DNA from: Chitinophaga costaii
GTDB taxonomy: Bacteria; Bacteroidota; Bacteroidia; Chitinophagales; Chitinophagaceae
Reading direction: 5' to 3'
Assembly: GCF_900094705.1 (NCBI RefSeq)
Contig: NZ_FMAR01000008.1
Coordinates: 124,001 to 188,000, forward strand
DNA length: 64,000 nucleotides
The notes beneath the pieces were generated by a model. It was not told where the DNA came from. It worked only from the letters and a program-made list of their open reading frames with translations, and did no database searches. Below, piece by piece: positions 10,301-19,086 of this stretch. A program made the translations under genes and the position numbers. Every line of letters starts with the position of its first letter. Positions within the stretch are counted from its first letter, which is position 1.

Positions 10301-10307
10301 CCCCCCC
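10297..10307. repeat. Homopolymer tract of 11 C
   Basis: Eleven consecutive C bases overlap the distal arm of the phnA terminator. The tract is non-coding. Such runs are prone to slippage and to sequencing error. Confidence 0.9.
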
Positions 10308-10340
10308 TATATGAGCATGGCAGATAGGTAGGATAAAAGG

Positions 10341-10922
10341 CTAAACACCTTGCTTGCGCACGTATATTGTTTTGATCATAATGCTTTGTCCTTCTATTTT
10401 ACCTTCCACATAGTTGGTATCGTTGGCGTCGAGGCGAATGTTTTTTACCACCGTGCCCAGGCGTGCATTTACCGACGATCCTTTAACGTCCAGCGATTTG
10501 GTTAGAATAATGGTATCGCCGTTTGCCAGCAGTTGGCCGTTAGCGTCTTTGTGTAAAGACAGGGTATGGTCGCTTTCATGTTCACCGGTTGCTTTGGCCC
10601 ATGCAAGGGTGGCATCATCCAGGTACATCAGGTCCAGGTTATCGGCTGCCCAGCTTTCATTACGCAGGCGGTTTAGCAGGCGCCAGGCAACTACCTGCAC
10701 AGCAGGCACTTCGCTCCACATAGCGGTGCTGAGGCACTGCCAGTGGTTGCTGTCGATCTCTTCTTTCTGTTCTATTTGTGCCAGGCATTTGTTACAAATG
10801 TAAATTTCCCGGTCGGGTATATTACTGGCGGTGGGAGGTACTTCATACACCTGTAATGCCCCGGTGGCGGCGCAAAGTTCGCATACATGATTACTTCTTT
10901 TCTGCAATGCTGCAAGATTCAT
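10341..10922 (-). CDS. PhnA (YjdM) domain zinc-ribbon protein
   Basis: The 193-residue protein has an N-terminal zinc ribbon with Cys14/Cys17 ('CELC') and Cys43/Cys46 ('CNKC'). It ends with the PhnA SH3-like domain: 'NGDTIILTKSLDVKGSS', 'RLGTVVKNIRL' and 'NYVEGKIEGQSIMIKT'. The family was named after an E. coli phosphonate operon, but a direct role in phosphonate use is not established. It stands alone here with its own terminator. Confidence 0.9.
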   Translation of the reverse strand: MNLAALQKRSNHVCELCAATGALQVYEVPPTASNIPDREIYICNKCLAQIEQKEEIDSNHWQCLSTAMWSEVPAVQVVAWRLLNRLRNESWAADNLDLMYLDDATLAWAKATGEHESDHTLSLHKDANGQLLANGDTIILTKSLDVKGSSVNARLGTVVKNIRLDANDTNYVEGKIEGQSIMIKTIYVRKQGV

Positions 10923-11078
10923 ATCGTTCCAAATATTGTTGAGGGTACAAAAGTGTTAAATATTTGCTCACAGAAAAAAAATAATAATCGTCCGGAAAAA
11001 CAAGGTGGGGCGGGTGTGGCATTATGAGGAAAATTGGAGTGGGAAAACCGATTAACTTTTTCCACGTTTCCGGGCATA

Positions 11079-11124
11079 AAAAAGGGACTAAAAAAATGGA
11101 TCATACCAGTTTTAGTCCCTTTTT
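11079..11124. terminator. Bidirectional intrinsic terminator
   Basis: AAAAAGGGACTAAAA (11079-11093) and TTTTAGTCCCTTTTT (11110-11124) form a perfect 15-bp stem with T-rich ends. It lies just below the small membrane protein gene ending at 11142. Confidence 0.85.
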
Positions 11125-11141
11125 AAATACAACAATACCAA

Positions 11142-11372
11142 TTAATCATGTCCTTCCGTTTTCACGATCTTATTGTAAATGCCAAGCAATAAAAATGGTG
11201 CAGCCCATTGGCCCACGAACAAAGCTGTTTTGTGTTGTTTAGTACATTTCAGGGTGAGGGATGCTGCCATCGATAAAATTGCAGCGCCTAAAAAAACAAC
11301 AGACGGTATTTTTGCAGTTTGTTGTTCAATCTTCTTTGTTAAGTTTCCTTCGTTTGGTGTTGTTAAACTCAT
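11142..11372 (-). CDS. Small two-helix membrane protein, unknown function
   Basis: This 76-residue product has a charged N-terminal part and two hydrophobic segments: about residues 24-42, 'SVVFLGAAILSMAASLTL', and about 50-66, 'ALFVGQWAAPFLLLGIY'. It has its own terminator immediately downstream, supporting a real single-gene unit. No function can be assigned. Confidence 0.7.
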   Translation of the reverse strand: MSLTTPNEGNLTKKIEQQTAKIPSVVFLGAAILSMAASLTLKCTKQHKTALFVGQWAAPFLLLGIYNKIVKTEGHD

Positions 11373-11555
11373 GGTGCAAGATTTAGATGTGATTATGAGT
11401 GAGTGACAGTTTGGTCCATTTCAATTTTAATGCCAATGAGTATTTGCTCAACCGGCCATGGATGGGGGTGGTGGTCAATGCACAGTGGGAAGAATACGGT
11501 GCTGTAGCAAGAAGAGGATGGGGCTGCTTGGTGTTTTTTTATATGATAGTCTAAA

Positions 11556-11602
11556 TAAAAAGAGGCTACCTCTTCCGTTGTGCAGGAGGTAACCTCTTTT
11601 TA
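11556..11602. terminator. Intrinsic terminator of the redoxin gene
   Basis: TAAAAAGAGG-CTACCTC pairs with GAGGTA-A-CCTCTTTTTA around a 12-base loop, with one bulged base. The A/T ends provide U-tracts in both directions. It lies 20 bases below the redoxin stop at 11623. Confidence 0.8.
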
Positions 11603-11622
11603 TTAAAAGTTAGGAGTGCTAA

Positions 11623-12759
11623 TTATTTAAGCAATTCTGCCAATTTGTTTTCCAGTGCTTCGCCACGCATATTTTTGGCAACGATTTTCCCTGTGGGGTC
11701 TATCAGGAAATTGGCTGGGATAGATTGGATGCCGTATTGCTTTGCAATAGGGCTATCCCAGAATTGCAGGTCGGATACCTGTGTCCAGGCCAGTCCGTCT
11801 TTTTCAATGGCTTTCGTCCAGGCATCTTTAGCGCCGGGGCGATCCAGCGATACGCCCAGTACCGTAAAGTTTTTGTCCTTAAATTTTGAATACACTGCTA
11901 CTACATTCGGGTTTTCCGCACGGCAGGGTCCGCACCAGGATGCCCAGAAATCGAGGAGTACATATTTGCCTTTGAAGTCAGACAGTTTTACCGATTTGTC
12001 CTGGGGATCTTTGGAAGCAAAGTCGGGCGCTATTTGGCCAACTGCGGTAGCCATTTTGGCCTCTATCTGTTTGGAAAAGTTTTTCCCCAGCGTGGAGGCT
12101 TTTACTTCCGGGGAAAATTTGGCGAAATTGGCTTTTACCTCCTCCGTTTTATTATCCACGTCTGCCACGTTAGTGAAGGCTACCAAGCCTATGTAAGACT
12201 GCAAGTGCGTTTGGTAAAACTTTTCGCTTACGGCGGTCATTTCCTGTTGAATATCCTGTTGGCGTTCCTGTAGGGAATGTATGTAGGCTTCATCATTGCG
12301 CTGTTCGGGCGTTTTGCTGGCATAGTCTTTTTGCAGGGAATCCATGCGCATGTTTGCCGGTTTCATGGAGGCCATGTATTGTTCATTTACATCGTTCAGC
12401 GGAGAATGTTCCAGGTGGGCATTCTTGATCGAATCGGTGGTAGATACAATGGAAAGTGTTTTAGGCTCCAGATAAAATGCTTTGGAGTCTGTGGGCTGCT
12501 GCAAGAGCGCCGGTTTGCCATCGTGGCTCAGGTTTAACCTAGCTTCCGCGATATCGGACAGTGCGCCGCTGAAGGTAAATTTACCATTTGTCACTACCGC
12601 AGAATCGTGGGTCAGTGGGCCGCCGGGTGGTACGAAAAAGAGATCTGCCCGGGTTACTGTTGGGTTTTTTACTTCCCCCTTCAAGACAAATTTGCCTTGT
12701 GCCAGGGCAGTAAGCGGCAAGCATGCCGCAGCCAGGATAACAAGATTTTTCATGTGCAT
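11623..12759 (-). CDS. Secreted TlpA-like thiol:disulfide oxidoreductase with DUF4369 domain
   Basis: This 378-residue periplasmic protein has a signal peptide ending near 'LTALAQ', an N-terminal DUF4369 beta domain, a helical linker rich in Gln/Glu, and a C-terminal AhpC/TSA-type thioredoxin fold. The active site is 'WASWCGPCRAENP', with Cys residues at about 275 and 278. Conserved motifs 'LLDFWASWC' and 'GIQSIPANFLIDPTGKI' (cis-Pro loop) are intact. The family reduces or exchanges disulfides outside the cytoplasm. The ATG at 12753 (MKNLV) is an equally good start. The gene is monocistronic. Confidence 0.92.
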   Translation of the reverse strand: MHMKNLVILAAACLPLTALAQGKFVLKGEVKNPTVTRADLFFVPPGGPLTHDSAVVTNGKFTFSGALSDIAEARLNLSHDGKPALLQQPTDSKAFYLEPKTLSIVSTTDSIKNAHLEHSPLNDVNEQYMASMKPANMRMDSLQKDYASKTPEQRNDEAYIHSLQERQQDIQQEMTAVSEKFYQTHLQSYIGLVAFTNVADVDNKTEEVKANFAKFSPEVKASTLGKNFSKQIEAKMATAVGQIAPDFASKDPQDKSVKLSDFKGKYVLLDFWASWCGPCRAENPNVVAVYSKFKDKNFTVLGVSLDRPGAKDAWTKAIEKDGLAWTQVSDLQFWDSPIAKQYGIQSIPANFLIDPTGKIVAKNMRGEALENKLAELLK

Positions 12760-12783
12760 ATTAAGTTGGTTAATGATAACATA

Positions 12784-13086
12784 TTAATCAGGGGTCCTGG
12801 CGTTTAATAAGCCGATAATGCCCTCATTTTCGATGATCAACATGCCTTGCCGGTCCGTGGTGATGCCTTTTGTCAGCTGATAGGTATACCGTGGCCGCAC
12901 TCCGTCCATGATGGTTGGCATGTAAAAAAACCGGAAGTTATCACATTTTTCGCTCAGCGCCTCACCTACTTCTATGATATGGGTAGAAATTATGAAAAAA
13001 TTATGATTGCTCTTTGAGCAAGCTTCCGGGATTGGGGCCTTTATAGATCCGTCAATAATTACCGCTATTTCTTCGGCCACATGCTA
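12784..13086 (-). pseudogene. MutS-family ATPase, C-terminal fragment
   Basis: Between the in-frame stop at 13084-13086 and the end at 12784 there are about 99 codons matching the last part of a MutS-type P-loop domain: 'FFIISTHIIEVGEAL', the 'PRYTYQLTKGITTDRQGM' block and 'IIENEGIIGLL'. The STH motif belongs to the ATPase switch. The Walker A and B segments and all upstream domains are missing. Small MutS-related ATPases in Bacteroidota normally exceed 400 residues. A GTG at 13080 could start translation, but the product could not be an active ATPase. Confidence 0.8.
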
Positions 13087-13195
13087 GTCCTTTACGGGTG
13101 TGAGCAGGTTCACATAAAGCTGGCCGCTATAGGCATGGTAAAGCATCTTAAGCGCGGCTTCATCTCCTGCTTTTTATTGTTACAGGAGCACTTTT
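13084..13195 (-). pseudogene. Remnant of an ECF sigma-factor N-terminus
   Basis: The minus-strand frame directly upstream of the MutS fragment reads 'EKVLL*Q*KAGDEAALKML' and then 'YHAYSGQLY', which is the start of region 2 of many ECF sigma factors. It contains two stops and then runs into an unrelated 'VNLLTPVKD' tail and a third stop. I infer a decayed sigma gene joined to other debris. The call rests on a short stretch. Confidence 0.5.
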
Positions 13196-13351
13196 TCATG
13201 TTGTAAACCTGCATCTCTCTTCAATTCCTACCAATTATTCGCCCAATCGGCGCTTTAAAATAGCAAAAAAAAGAAGATTTGAAGGGGGCGCATATGCAGG
13301 CTGTCCAGGGTTTTATTATCTTGTACTCTAATGTTATAATAAAGTTAGTGT

Positions 13352-14062
13352 ATGAAAAACCGTTCTGTAATACTTGTTTTTAATATTTTCCTCATCATTG
13401 GCCTGCTTTTTTTAGGAGGTGCTTTGTTTATCTATTTCCATGTACACTCCTTTAAAGCCAGTGCGGTGAAGACCACCGGCGTAGTGGAAGACCTGCTCAG
13501 TAAAAGCGGCGGTAGTAGTGCATCGAGCAGCCATACTACTACCTATAAACCGGTGATCCGTTATACCGACAACGCAGGTGCCACCCATCATTATGTGTCT
13601 AATTTCTCTTCCAATCCACCGGCATACAAAGTGGGAGAATCGGTGGATGTTTATTTTGACCCTAAGCATCCCGATGATCCAACACTAGGGGGCTGGAGCG
13701 AATACTTTGGTGCCATGGTGCTGGGCGCTTTAGGATTTGTGTTCAGTATGGTGGGAGGAATAGCACAGGTTGTGACCAGATTAAGACGTTCCGGAGCCGA
13801 AAGCCTGAAACAAAAAGGCCAGCTGGTTCAGGCAGATTTGGTGGGAGTGGAGATAAATCCCTACGTTATGGTAAACAGAATTCACCCTTACGTAATCCGC
13901 TGCGCCTGGAAAGATCCACTCACTGGCATTACACACTCTTTCAAGAGTGGAAATGTCTGGTCAGATCCTTCGGCTGTATTAGCACAGCAAAAAAAGTTAG
14001 ACGTTTATATAGATGGCAATAACCCAAAGAAATATTATGTGGATATAGCATTCCTCGACTAA
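13352..14062 (+). CDS. DUF3592-family membrane protein
   Basis: A 236-residue protein with an N-terminal membrane helix (about residues 7-29), a soluble beta domain 'YKPVIRYTDNAGATHHYVS', then 'VGESVDVYFDPKHPDDPTL'. A second helix lies at about 127-147, with a C-terminal domain repeating the same pattern ('SFKSGNVWSDPS', 'LDVYIDGNNPKKYYVD'). This helix-beta-helix order and the 'V.VYFDP..P' signature define DUF3592. Function is unknown. Confidence 0.85.
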   Translation: MKNRSVILVFNIFLIIGLLFLGGALFIYFHVHSFKASAVKTTGVVEDLLSKSGGSSASSSHTTTYKPVIRYTDNAGATHHYVSNFSSNPPAYKVGESVDVYFDPKHPDDPTLGGWSEYFGAMVLGALGFVFSMVGGIAQVVTRLRRSGAESLKQKGQLVQADLVGVEINPYVMVNRIHPYVIRCAWKDPLTGITHSFKSGNVWSDPSAVLAQQKKLDVYIDGNNPKKYYVDIAFLD

Positions 14063-14126
14063 AATGTAGTAGCCATTCAGCAGCTTACCGCCCTGTATTC
14101 GCCTTCATTAGCATACAAATTATATT

Positions 14127-14882
14127 ATGAAAAGATATGTGTTCTTATTTTTTTCACTCGTTTCATTGGCCGGGCATGCCCAGCAAACGATCAATGATTA
14201 TAAATATGTACTGATACCCGAAAAATTCAATTTTTCCAAAGAGAACGACCAGTATGGATTAAATACGGTGACCAAAACCATGTTGGAAGAAAAAGGGTTC
14301 ACCACTTATTTTGATAATGCCGCCCTACCTACCGCACTGGCGGGCAACCGGTGTAATGCGCTGACAGCCGAAGTAGTGCAGAAAAAGGGATTGTTTGTTA
14401 CCAACCTTACCCTGTTATTAAAAGATTGTAAGGGCAATATAATTTTTAAAAGTAAAGAAGGCAAAAGCAGGGAGAAAGATTATGAGCCTGCTTTTAACCT
14501 GGCTCTGAAAGACGCCTTTACCTCCCTGGATGGCGTTCCATATGCATATAACGGAACTATTAATGAAGTGCCCACAGCTGCGCAAACGGTAGCGGTAGCA
14601 CCGGCTCCCACAGCGGCACCGGCTCCTGCCGTAATCCCTGCAGCGGCAGTAACAAAGGACGCCACCGGCACATTATATGCCCAGGCCAATGCGAACGGGT
14701 ACCAGCTTATCGATACTATTCCTAAAATAGTATTAACGCTGCTCAAAACTTCTGCACAGGATTATTTCATTGCCGAAAAGGCATCCGCGCATGGCATTGT
14801 GCTGAAAAGAAACGGGGCTTGGTATTTTGAATATTACAAAGACAATCAACTTACGAGTGAAAAATTGCTAATTAAATTTTAG
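14127..14882 (+). CDS. Secreted hypothetical protein with Ala/Pro linker
   Basis: A signal peptide ('MKRYVFLFFSLVSLAGHAQ') leads a 251-residue protein. The first domain (about 20-150) contains 'YKYVLIPEKFNFSKENDQYGL' and 'MLEEKGFTTYFDN', a pattern common in uncharacterised Bacteroidota periplasmic proteins. An Ala/Pro/Val-rich linker (about 152-178) joins it to a short C-terminal domain with 'GIVLKRNGAWYFEYYKD'. It may share a region with the following secreted gene, but 254 bases separate them. Confidence 0.8.
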   Translation: MKRYVFLFFSLVSLAGHAQQTINDYKYVLIPEKFNFSKENDQYGLNTVTKTMLEEKGFTTYFDNAALPTALAGNRCNALTAEVVQKKGLFVTNLTLLLKDCKGNIIFKSKEGKSREKDYEPAFNLALKDAFTSLDGVPYAYNGTINEVPTAAQTVAVAPAPTAAPAPAVIPAAAVTKDATGTLYAQANANGYQLIDTIPKIVLTLLKTSAQDYFIAEKASAHGIVLKRNGAWYFEYYKDNQLTSEKLLIKF

Positions 14883-15136
14883 CGCTGGTATTTAACCCAA
14901 GTACCAGGTACCGACCATCTGCCCGGTATTTTTTTAAAACGTATTAAATATTTTAATATGTCGTTATAATGTATTTTATTTGCAACCATACAATGTTCTA
15001 TTGGTAGCAAACCAGGCGGAATGCCTGATTTCAATGGTTGGTCAGCAAGGGGGAGGCGCCCGATATTAACCCTGCGTATTGAACATTTTTTAATCCCGTT
15101 TTCCTTTTTTTAACGCATATTTTTTATCCCTTATTT

Positions 15137-15724
15137 ATGAAAAGATTCTTTGTATGGATGCTGCTGGCAGGGTCAATGGCCGCAGGCACTCAATTACAGG
15201 CACAAGACCTGGTTAAAGGCGATTTAAAGTTCCTCAAAGGTGTGAAAGAAATAACGGTCACCTACAATTACGACAACCTTACGGTAGGCAAAGATGGAAA
15301 GGAAGCCACCTACATTAAAAGAAGAAAAACAGAAAAAGAAGCCAAAACCCCTGGGACCGGAGTTGCCTGGGAAGAAAGCTGGTATAATGACAGGCAGGTC
15401 CATTACCAGCCAAAATTTAATGAACTGTTCAGCAAATATTCAGATATAAAGGTAAGTGAAGACTCTACTGCTAAATATATCATGGAGGTACACACCACTT
15501 TCATTGAAGTAGGTTATAGTGTGGCGGTTGCTTCCGGCAAAGCAGCCGTGAACCTGGAAATTATTTTTTATGATGCTGCCGATAAAAAGAAAGTCCTTAG
15601 CAAAATCATGCTCAATGATATTGAGGGTGGCAAAGGAATATTTGCTACCGGAATCCGCATTGGCGAAGCATATGCCAAAGCAGGGAAGGTGCTTGGCAAA
15701 TTTGTGGCTAAAAAAGCCAAGTGA
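15137..15724 (+). CDS. Secreted hypothetical protein
   Basis: The 195-residue protein has a clear signal peptide ending after 'LQAQD'. The mature part is rich in Lys and Asp/Glu. It ends with 'GIRIGEAYAKAGKVLGKFVAKKAK', a basic amphipathic tail. It resembles small periplasmic proteins of unknown function common in Chitinophagaceae. No catalytic motif is visible. Confidence 0.78.
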   Translation: MKRFFVWMLLAGSMAAGTQLQAQDLVKGDLKFLKGVKEITVTYNYDNLTVGKDGKEATYIKRRKTEKEAKTPGTGVAWEESWYNDRQVHYQPKFNELFSKYSDIKVSEDSTAKYIMEVHTTFIEVGYSVAVASGKAAVNLEIIFYDAADKKKVLSKIMLNDIEGGKGIFATGIRIGEAYAKAGKVLGKFVAKKAK

Positions 15725-15780
15725 TTTTTTGTAGATCGTAATATTATGTGGTGGCTGTTTTTTTGAATAGGCAGCTACCA

Positions 15781-15819
15781 TAAGAAAGGCTTCAATGTAT
15801 GCTATTGAAGCCTTTCTTA
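15781..15819. terminator. Bidirectional intrinsic terminator
   Basis: TAAGAAAGGCTTCAAT (15781-15796) and ATTGAAGCCTTTCTTA (15804-15819) form a perfect 16-bp stem with a 7-base loop. It separates convergent genes. Confidence 0.88.
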
Positions 15820-15886
15820 TTTACATTCCGAGTAGATGTTTTATGCACATTGTAGTGGGGTAGGATTAATACTTTTTGTTGGAAAA

Positions 15887-17068
15887 TTATGCGTCCCGTT
15901 TTAAAGTAATGACGGTTATTTCCGGCCATATACCAATTCTTCCCTTTAGCCCCAGGAAACCAAAGCCACGATTTACGTAGAGGAAACGCCCTGCTTGCCG
16001 GTATAGCCCGGCCCATTGTTTATAAACATACTTGATGGGGCTCCATTTAAAACCAAACAATTCGATGCCGAATTGCATGCCATGCGTGTGCCCCGAGAGG
16101 GTAAGGTGGATATGTTGATCATGGCCAAGCGTTACGCCCTCCCAGTGAGAAGGATCATGCGATAGCAGGATCTTAAAAGCATTCTCCGGCACACCGCTGG
16201 AGGCTTTTTTCAGGTCGCCGTATTGGTGGAAGCCCCCTTTGCCCCAGTTTTCTACGCCGAGTAACACGATCGACGCTCCGCCCTTTTTAAGGGTGATGGC
16301 CTCGTCCAGCAACAGGCGGAAGCCAATTTCTGTATGTACCTCCTTCAAGCGATCCAGGTTGGCCTGCTTGGCTTCGGGCGATTCCCATTGCACATAATCA
16401 CCGTAATCATGATTGCCTAATACCGAAAATTTGCCCAAGGGCGCTTTTAATCCTGCAAAGGCAGGTATCCATCTATCCATTTCTGTGGCCCTATTATTGA
16501 CCAGGTCTCCCGTAAATAGAATAACATCGCTATGCTGGGCATTTACAAGATCCAGCCCCTTTTGCACCCCTGCTGCATTGGTAAAGCTTCCGGAATGTAC
16601 GTCCGTGATCTGGGTGATGGTAAACCCGTTGAACGCTTCCGGCAAATCAGGGAAGCTGATAGTTTCCCGCCTTACTTTATAAAAATGTCGGCCCCGCGTA
16701 ATGCCAAACAATACTATAAAAAAAATAACTGCTGCCAATGCCAGCACAAGCTCACTTATCCAAACTGATCTCGGTGGAAAGCCACGGAACAGCCGGGTGA
16801 TGTCTTCTAATAGGAGTAGCGGCGTTGAAAATAAGCGGGGAATAAATGCCAGCAATATGCCGCCCATCAGCCAGGAAAATAAGGTCTGCTGCAAGCGGGA
16901 GCCACGGGGCAGGAAAATAGCGGCTACCAGGCCACCCATCAATAAACCATCTACCAGCCAATAAACCCATAAAAAAGTGCCGGATCCTGACAGGGTGCGC
17001 AGTGCCTGGTAGAAATAAAGATCGGCCATGAGCCATAATACAATAACCAGATAAAGTCTTTTTGCCAT
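15887..17068 (-). CDS. Membrane-anchored metallophosphoesterase
   Basis: Starting at the ATG 17068 gives 393 residues: a region of three to four membrane helices (about residues 3-125), then a calcineurin-like phosphoesterase domain. The metal ligands are readable in 'QITDVHSG', 'ILFTGDLVNN', 'VLGNHDYGDY', 'LLSHDP' and 'LTLSGHTHGMQFG'. The arrangement matches YkuE/YaeI-type phosphohydrolases, some of which act on lipid-linked substrates. An upstream ATG at 17155 would add 29 non-hydrophobic residues, so I prefer 17068. Confidence 0.9.
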   Translation of the reverse strand: MAKRLYLVIVLWLMADLYFYQALRTLSGSGTFLWVYWLVDGLLMGGLVAAIFLPRGSRLQQTLFSWLMGGILLAFIPRLFSTPLLLLEDITRLFRGFPPRSVWISELVLALAAVIFFIVLFGITRGRHFYKVRRETISFPDLPEAFNGFTITQITDVHSGSFTNAAGVQKGLDLVNAQHSDVILFTGDLVNNRATEMDRWIPAFAGLKAPLGKFSVLGNHDYGDYVQWESPEAKQANLDRLKEVHTEIGFRLLLDEAITLKKGGASIVLLGVENWGKGGFHQYGDLKKASSGVPENAFKILLSHDPSHWEGVTLGHDQHIHLTLSGHTHGMQFGIELFGFKWSPIKYVYKQWAGLYRQAGRFLYVNRGFGFLGLKGRIGIWPEITVITLKRDA

Positions 17069-17161
17069 GAGTTTAAAATGCGCGTAATGGGCGCTTGCTG
17101 TAGGTAGACGTATGAAGAAGGAGAATATTGTACGCTCCGGCAATAGCTGGGTCATTTATAA

Positions 17162-17695
17162 TCAGGGCAATGCCAGCGCCGCATACATGGTGCCACCATA
17201 CACCGATTGCACTGTTCCCAATTGCTGAACAGAAGCCCATCCGGCGGCCTGTAGCAAGGGCCGTAGGGAGGCAAAGCTTACCGGCCAGGGTACCCATTGT
17301 TCTACAGGGCGGTCGGTATCATATTCAACGATCAGCAACGGGCCTTTTTGGGGGGAATTACGATAATAAGTAGTTAAGGTTCCAAAGAAGGCGGGCTTGT
17401 CTTCTACATAATGCAGGGCGTTTGCCAGGAGAAAGCCATCTACCTCTGTAGGCAAGGGCATCCGGATAAAATCGGCATAGAAGGGTATGAGTGACACCCC
17501 ATTCACCACATCGCTGTGTAATTTGGGCCGCAGATCTACGCCATATACGGCGCTGCGGCGGGGTAGCAAATGTGCGAGCGCTTCCGTAAAAAGGCCTTCC
17601 CCGCACCCGAGATCGGCCCAGCATACCGGGCTGGTGGCAATGATGCTTCGAAGGGCAGGATGATCAAGAAGTTGGATAGCTGCTGATAAACGCAT
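17162..17695 (-). CDS. Class I SAM-dependent methyltransferase
   Basis: The protein carries the SAM-binding motif I 'WADLGCGEGLFTEALA', an acidic residue ending strand 2 in 'VYGVDLRPKL', and 'DGFLLANALHYVEDKP' as motif IV. It is short (177 residues from the ATG at 17695), so it is a minimal Rossmann fold. An ATG at 17728 would add 11 residues. The substrate is unknown. The metallophosphoesterase gene follows on the same strand. Confidence 0.82.
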   Translation of the reverse strand: MRLSAAIQLLDHPALRSIIATSPVCWADLGCGEGLFTEALAHLLPRRSAVYGVDLRPKLHSDVVNGVSLIPFYADFIRMPLPTEVDGFLLANALHYVEDKPAFFGTLTTYYRNSPQKGPLLIVEYDTDRPVEQWVPWPVSFASLRPLLQAAGWASVQQLGTVQSVYGGTMYAALALP

Positions 17696-17827
17696 GGCGC
17701 AAAGGTAAGCCAGGCCTTTGACATACAATCGATGGATAAAAGAGGAGACTGTAAATTGGCTAAATTATAGTATGGAAAATAAATGTTAAAATTATCAGAC
17801 AGGAGCATAACTGTTCTATAAAGAAAT

Positions 17828-18315
17828 ATCTTACGAATAGTTGTATGGCCCATGATCTTTTATAAATATTTACTGGACATCACCAGATTTAATGTACTGT
17901 TTTTTGTGTTAGTGTGGTTGATAAGTACCCTGAACATTGCACTGGGGCTTTCTGCCACGCTGGGCATGTTTGTATCTTTAGGGGTATTCCATTACTTCCA
18001 GGAGATCGAATATTACTTTTACCGCAACGCGGGATGGTCTAAGTGGGCACTCTTTTCCAGGGCCTGGATCAATCTTACGAATAGTTGTATGGCCCATGAT
18101 CTTTTATAAATATTTACTGGACATCACCAGATTTAATGTACTGTTTTTTGTGTTAGTGTGGTTGATAAGTACCCTGAACATTGCACTGGGGCTTTCTGCC
18201 ACGCTGGGCATGTTTGTATCTTTAGGGGTATTCCATTACTTCCAGGAGATCGAATATTATTTTTACCGCAACGCGGGATGGTCTAAGTGGGCACTCTTTT
18301 CCAGGGCCTGGATCA
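17828..18315 (+). repeat. 244-bp perfect tandem duplication (two copies)
   Basis: Copy 1 spans 17828-18071 and copy 2 spans 18072-18315. I find one difference, C at 18016 versus T at 18260, a synonymous change in a Tyr codon. The unit covers the start and about 73 codons of a small membrane-protein gene. Because 244 is not a multiple of three, the first copy cannot read through into the second. Confidence 0.97.
17852..18109 (+). pseudogene. Duplicated, truncated copy of the small membrane protein gene
   Basis: The first 73 residues are identical to the protein encoded at 18096-18377. At the duplication junction the frame shifts into 'NLTNSCMAHDLL' and stops at 18109. The product would keep the first two membrane helices but lose the third. 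Its stop overlaps the start of the intact copy by 14 bases, so ribosomes could in principle re-initiate on the second copy. Confidence 0.85.
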
Positions 18316-18377
18316 TCAATGCCGCCCTTTGTTTCATCATTTATTTATTGCGTGTATGTTTCACCATTTGGAGATAG
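18096..18377 (+). CDS. Small three-helix membrane protein, partner of an ABC ATPase
   Basis: This 93-residue product has hydrophobic segments at about residues 12-33, 36-52 and 73-92. Its last 22 bases overlap the ABC ATPase gene that follows (ATG 18356), which implies tight coupling. I infer that it is a membrane component or anchor of that ATPase. It is too short to be a normal permease, and no wider family is recognised. Confidence 0.75.
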   Translation: MIFYKYLLDITRFNVLFFVLVWLISTLNIALGLSATLGMFVSLGVFHYFQEIEYYFYRNAGWSKWALFSRAWIINAALCFIIYLLRVCFTIWR

Positions 18378-19027
18378 ATGCGGTGGAGTTCCGGGTGCGC
18401 CGTAAAATTATTTTGAAAGAAGTAAAGCTGGAATGCCGCACCGGCCAGGTAATAGGATTGCTGGGCCGTAATGGCAGTGGTAAGTCTACCTTGCTGAAAA
18501 TATTGTTTGGCATACAACGGCCCACCATGGCCCATGTGCGTTTGGACGGGGCCCTGCTGGAACTGCGCCAGGCGCACCGGCATGCCATCGCCTACAGCCC
18601 GCAGGATATTACATTGCCCAAAGATATTACGGTAAGTTCACTGGTGCAATTGGTATATGAAGATGCCCTTTCGCAAGATCGTATATTGGGGACGGCCGGC
18701 ATGTATAAGCTGGTCACTAAAAAAATACGCCACCTATCTCTGGGAGAGCAGAAGTATTTACAGTTTTTAATGACAATCCATTCTTTCCAGCACTTTATTT
18801 TATTAGACGAACCTTTCTCTATGGTAGATCCCTTACAGAAAGAAAACATCAAGGCAGTCATCCAGGAAATGCGGGCCACGAAAGGTTTCATTGTAACCGA
18901 TCATTATTACCGGGACGTGAATGATGTGTCGGACAATTTGATAGTGATGGATATGGGCGTAACCCGCGCGGCATCCACCACCGCAGATTTGGTGCGGCTG
19001 GGCTATCTGCCGCCGAGGAAGCCCTGA
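18356..19027 (+). CDS. ABC transporter ATP-binding protein
   Basis: A 223-residue nucleotide-binding domain from ATG 18356 ('MFHHLEIDAVEF'). Walker A 'GRNGSGKST' is at 37-45, signature 'LSLGEQ' at 127-132 (a variant of LSGGQ), Walker B 'FILLDEPF' at 147-154, and the H-loop His at 183 in 'VTDHYYRDV'. An in-frame ATG at 18287 is upstream but lies inside the membrane gene. The only obvious partner is the overlapping small membrane protein; no classical permease gene is next to it. Confidence 0.88.
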   Translation: MFHHLEIDAVEFRVRRKIILKEVKLECRTGQVIGLLGRNGSGKSTLLKILFGIQRPTMAHVRLDGALLELRQAHRHAIAYSPQDITLPKDITVSSLVQLVYEDALSQDRILGTAGMYKLVTKKIRHLSLGEQKYLQFLMTIHSFQHFILLDEPFSMVDPLQKENIKAVIQEMRATKGFIVTDHYYRDVNDVSDNLIVMDMGVTRAASTTADLVRLGYLPPRKP

Positions 19028-19086
19028 TCGCTAACGCCCCATGCTGCTAAACAGTAAGGAGGGTTATGGTTTAAATCGCCGTATCA

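Noticed and set aside
10297-10307. C-tract considered as a phase-variation switch
   Set aside because: It lies in the terminator downstream of phnA, outside any coding frame or promoter.
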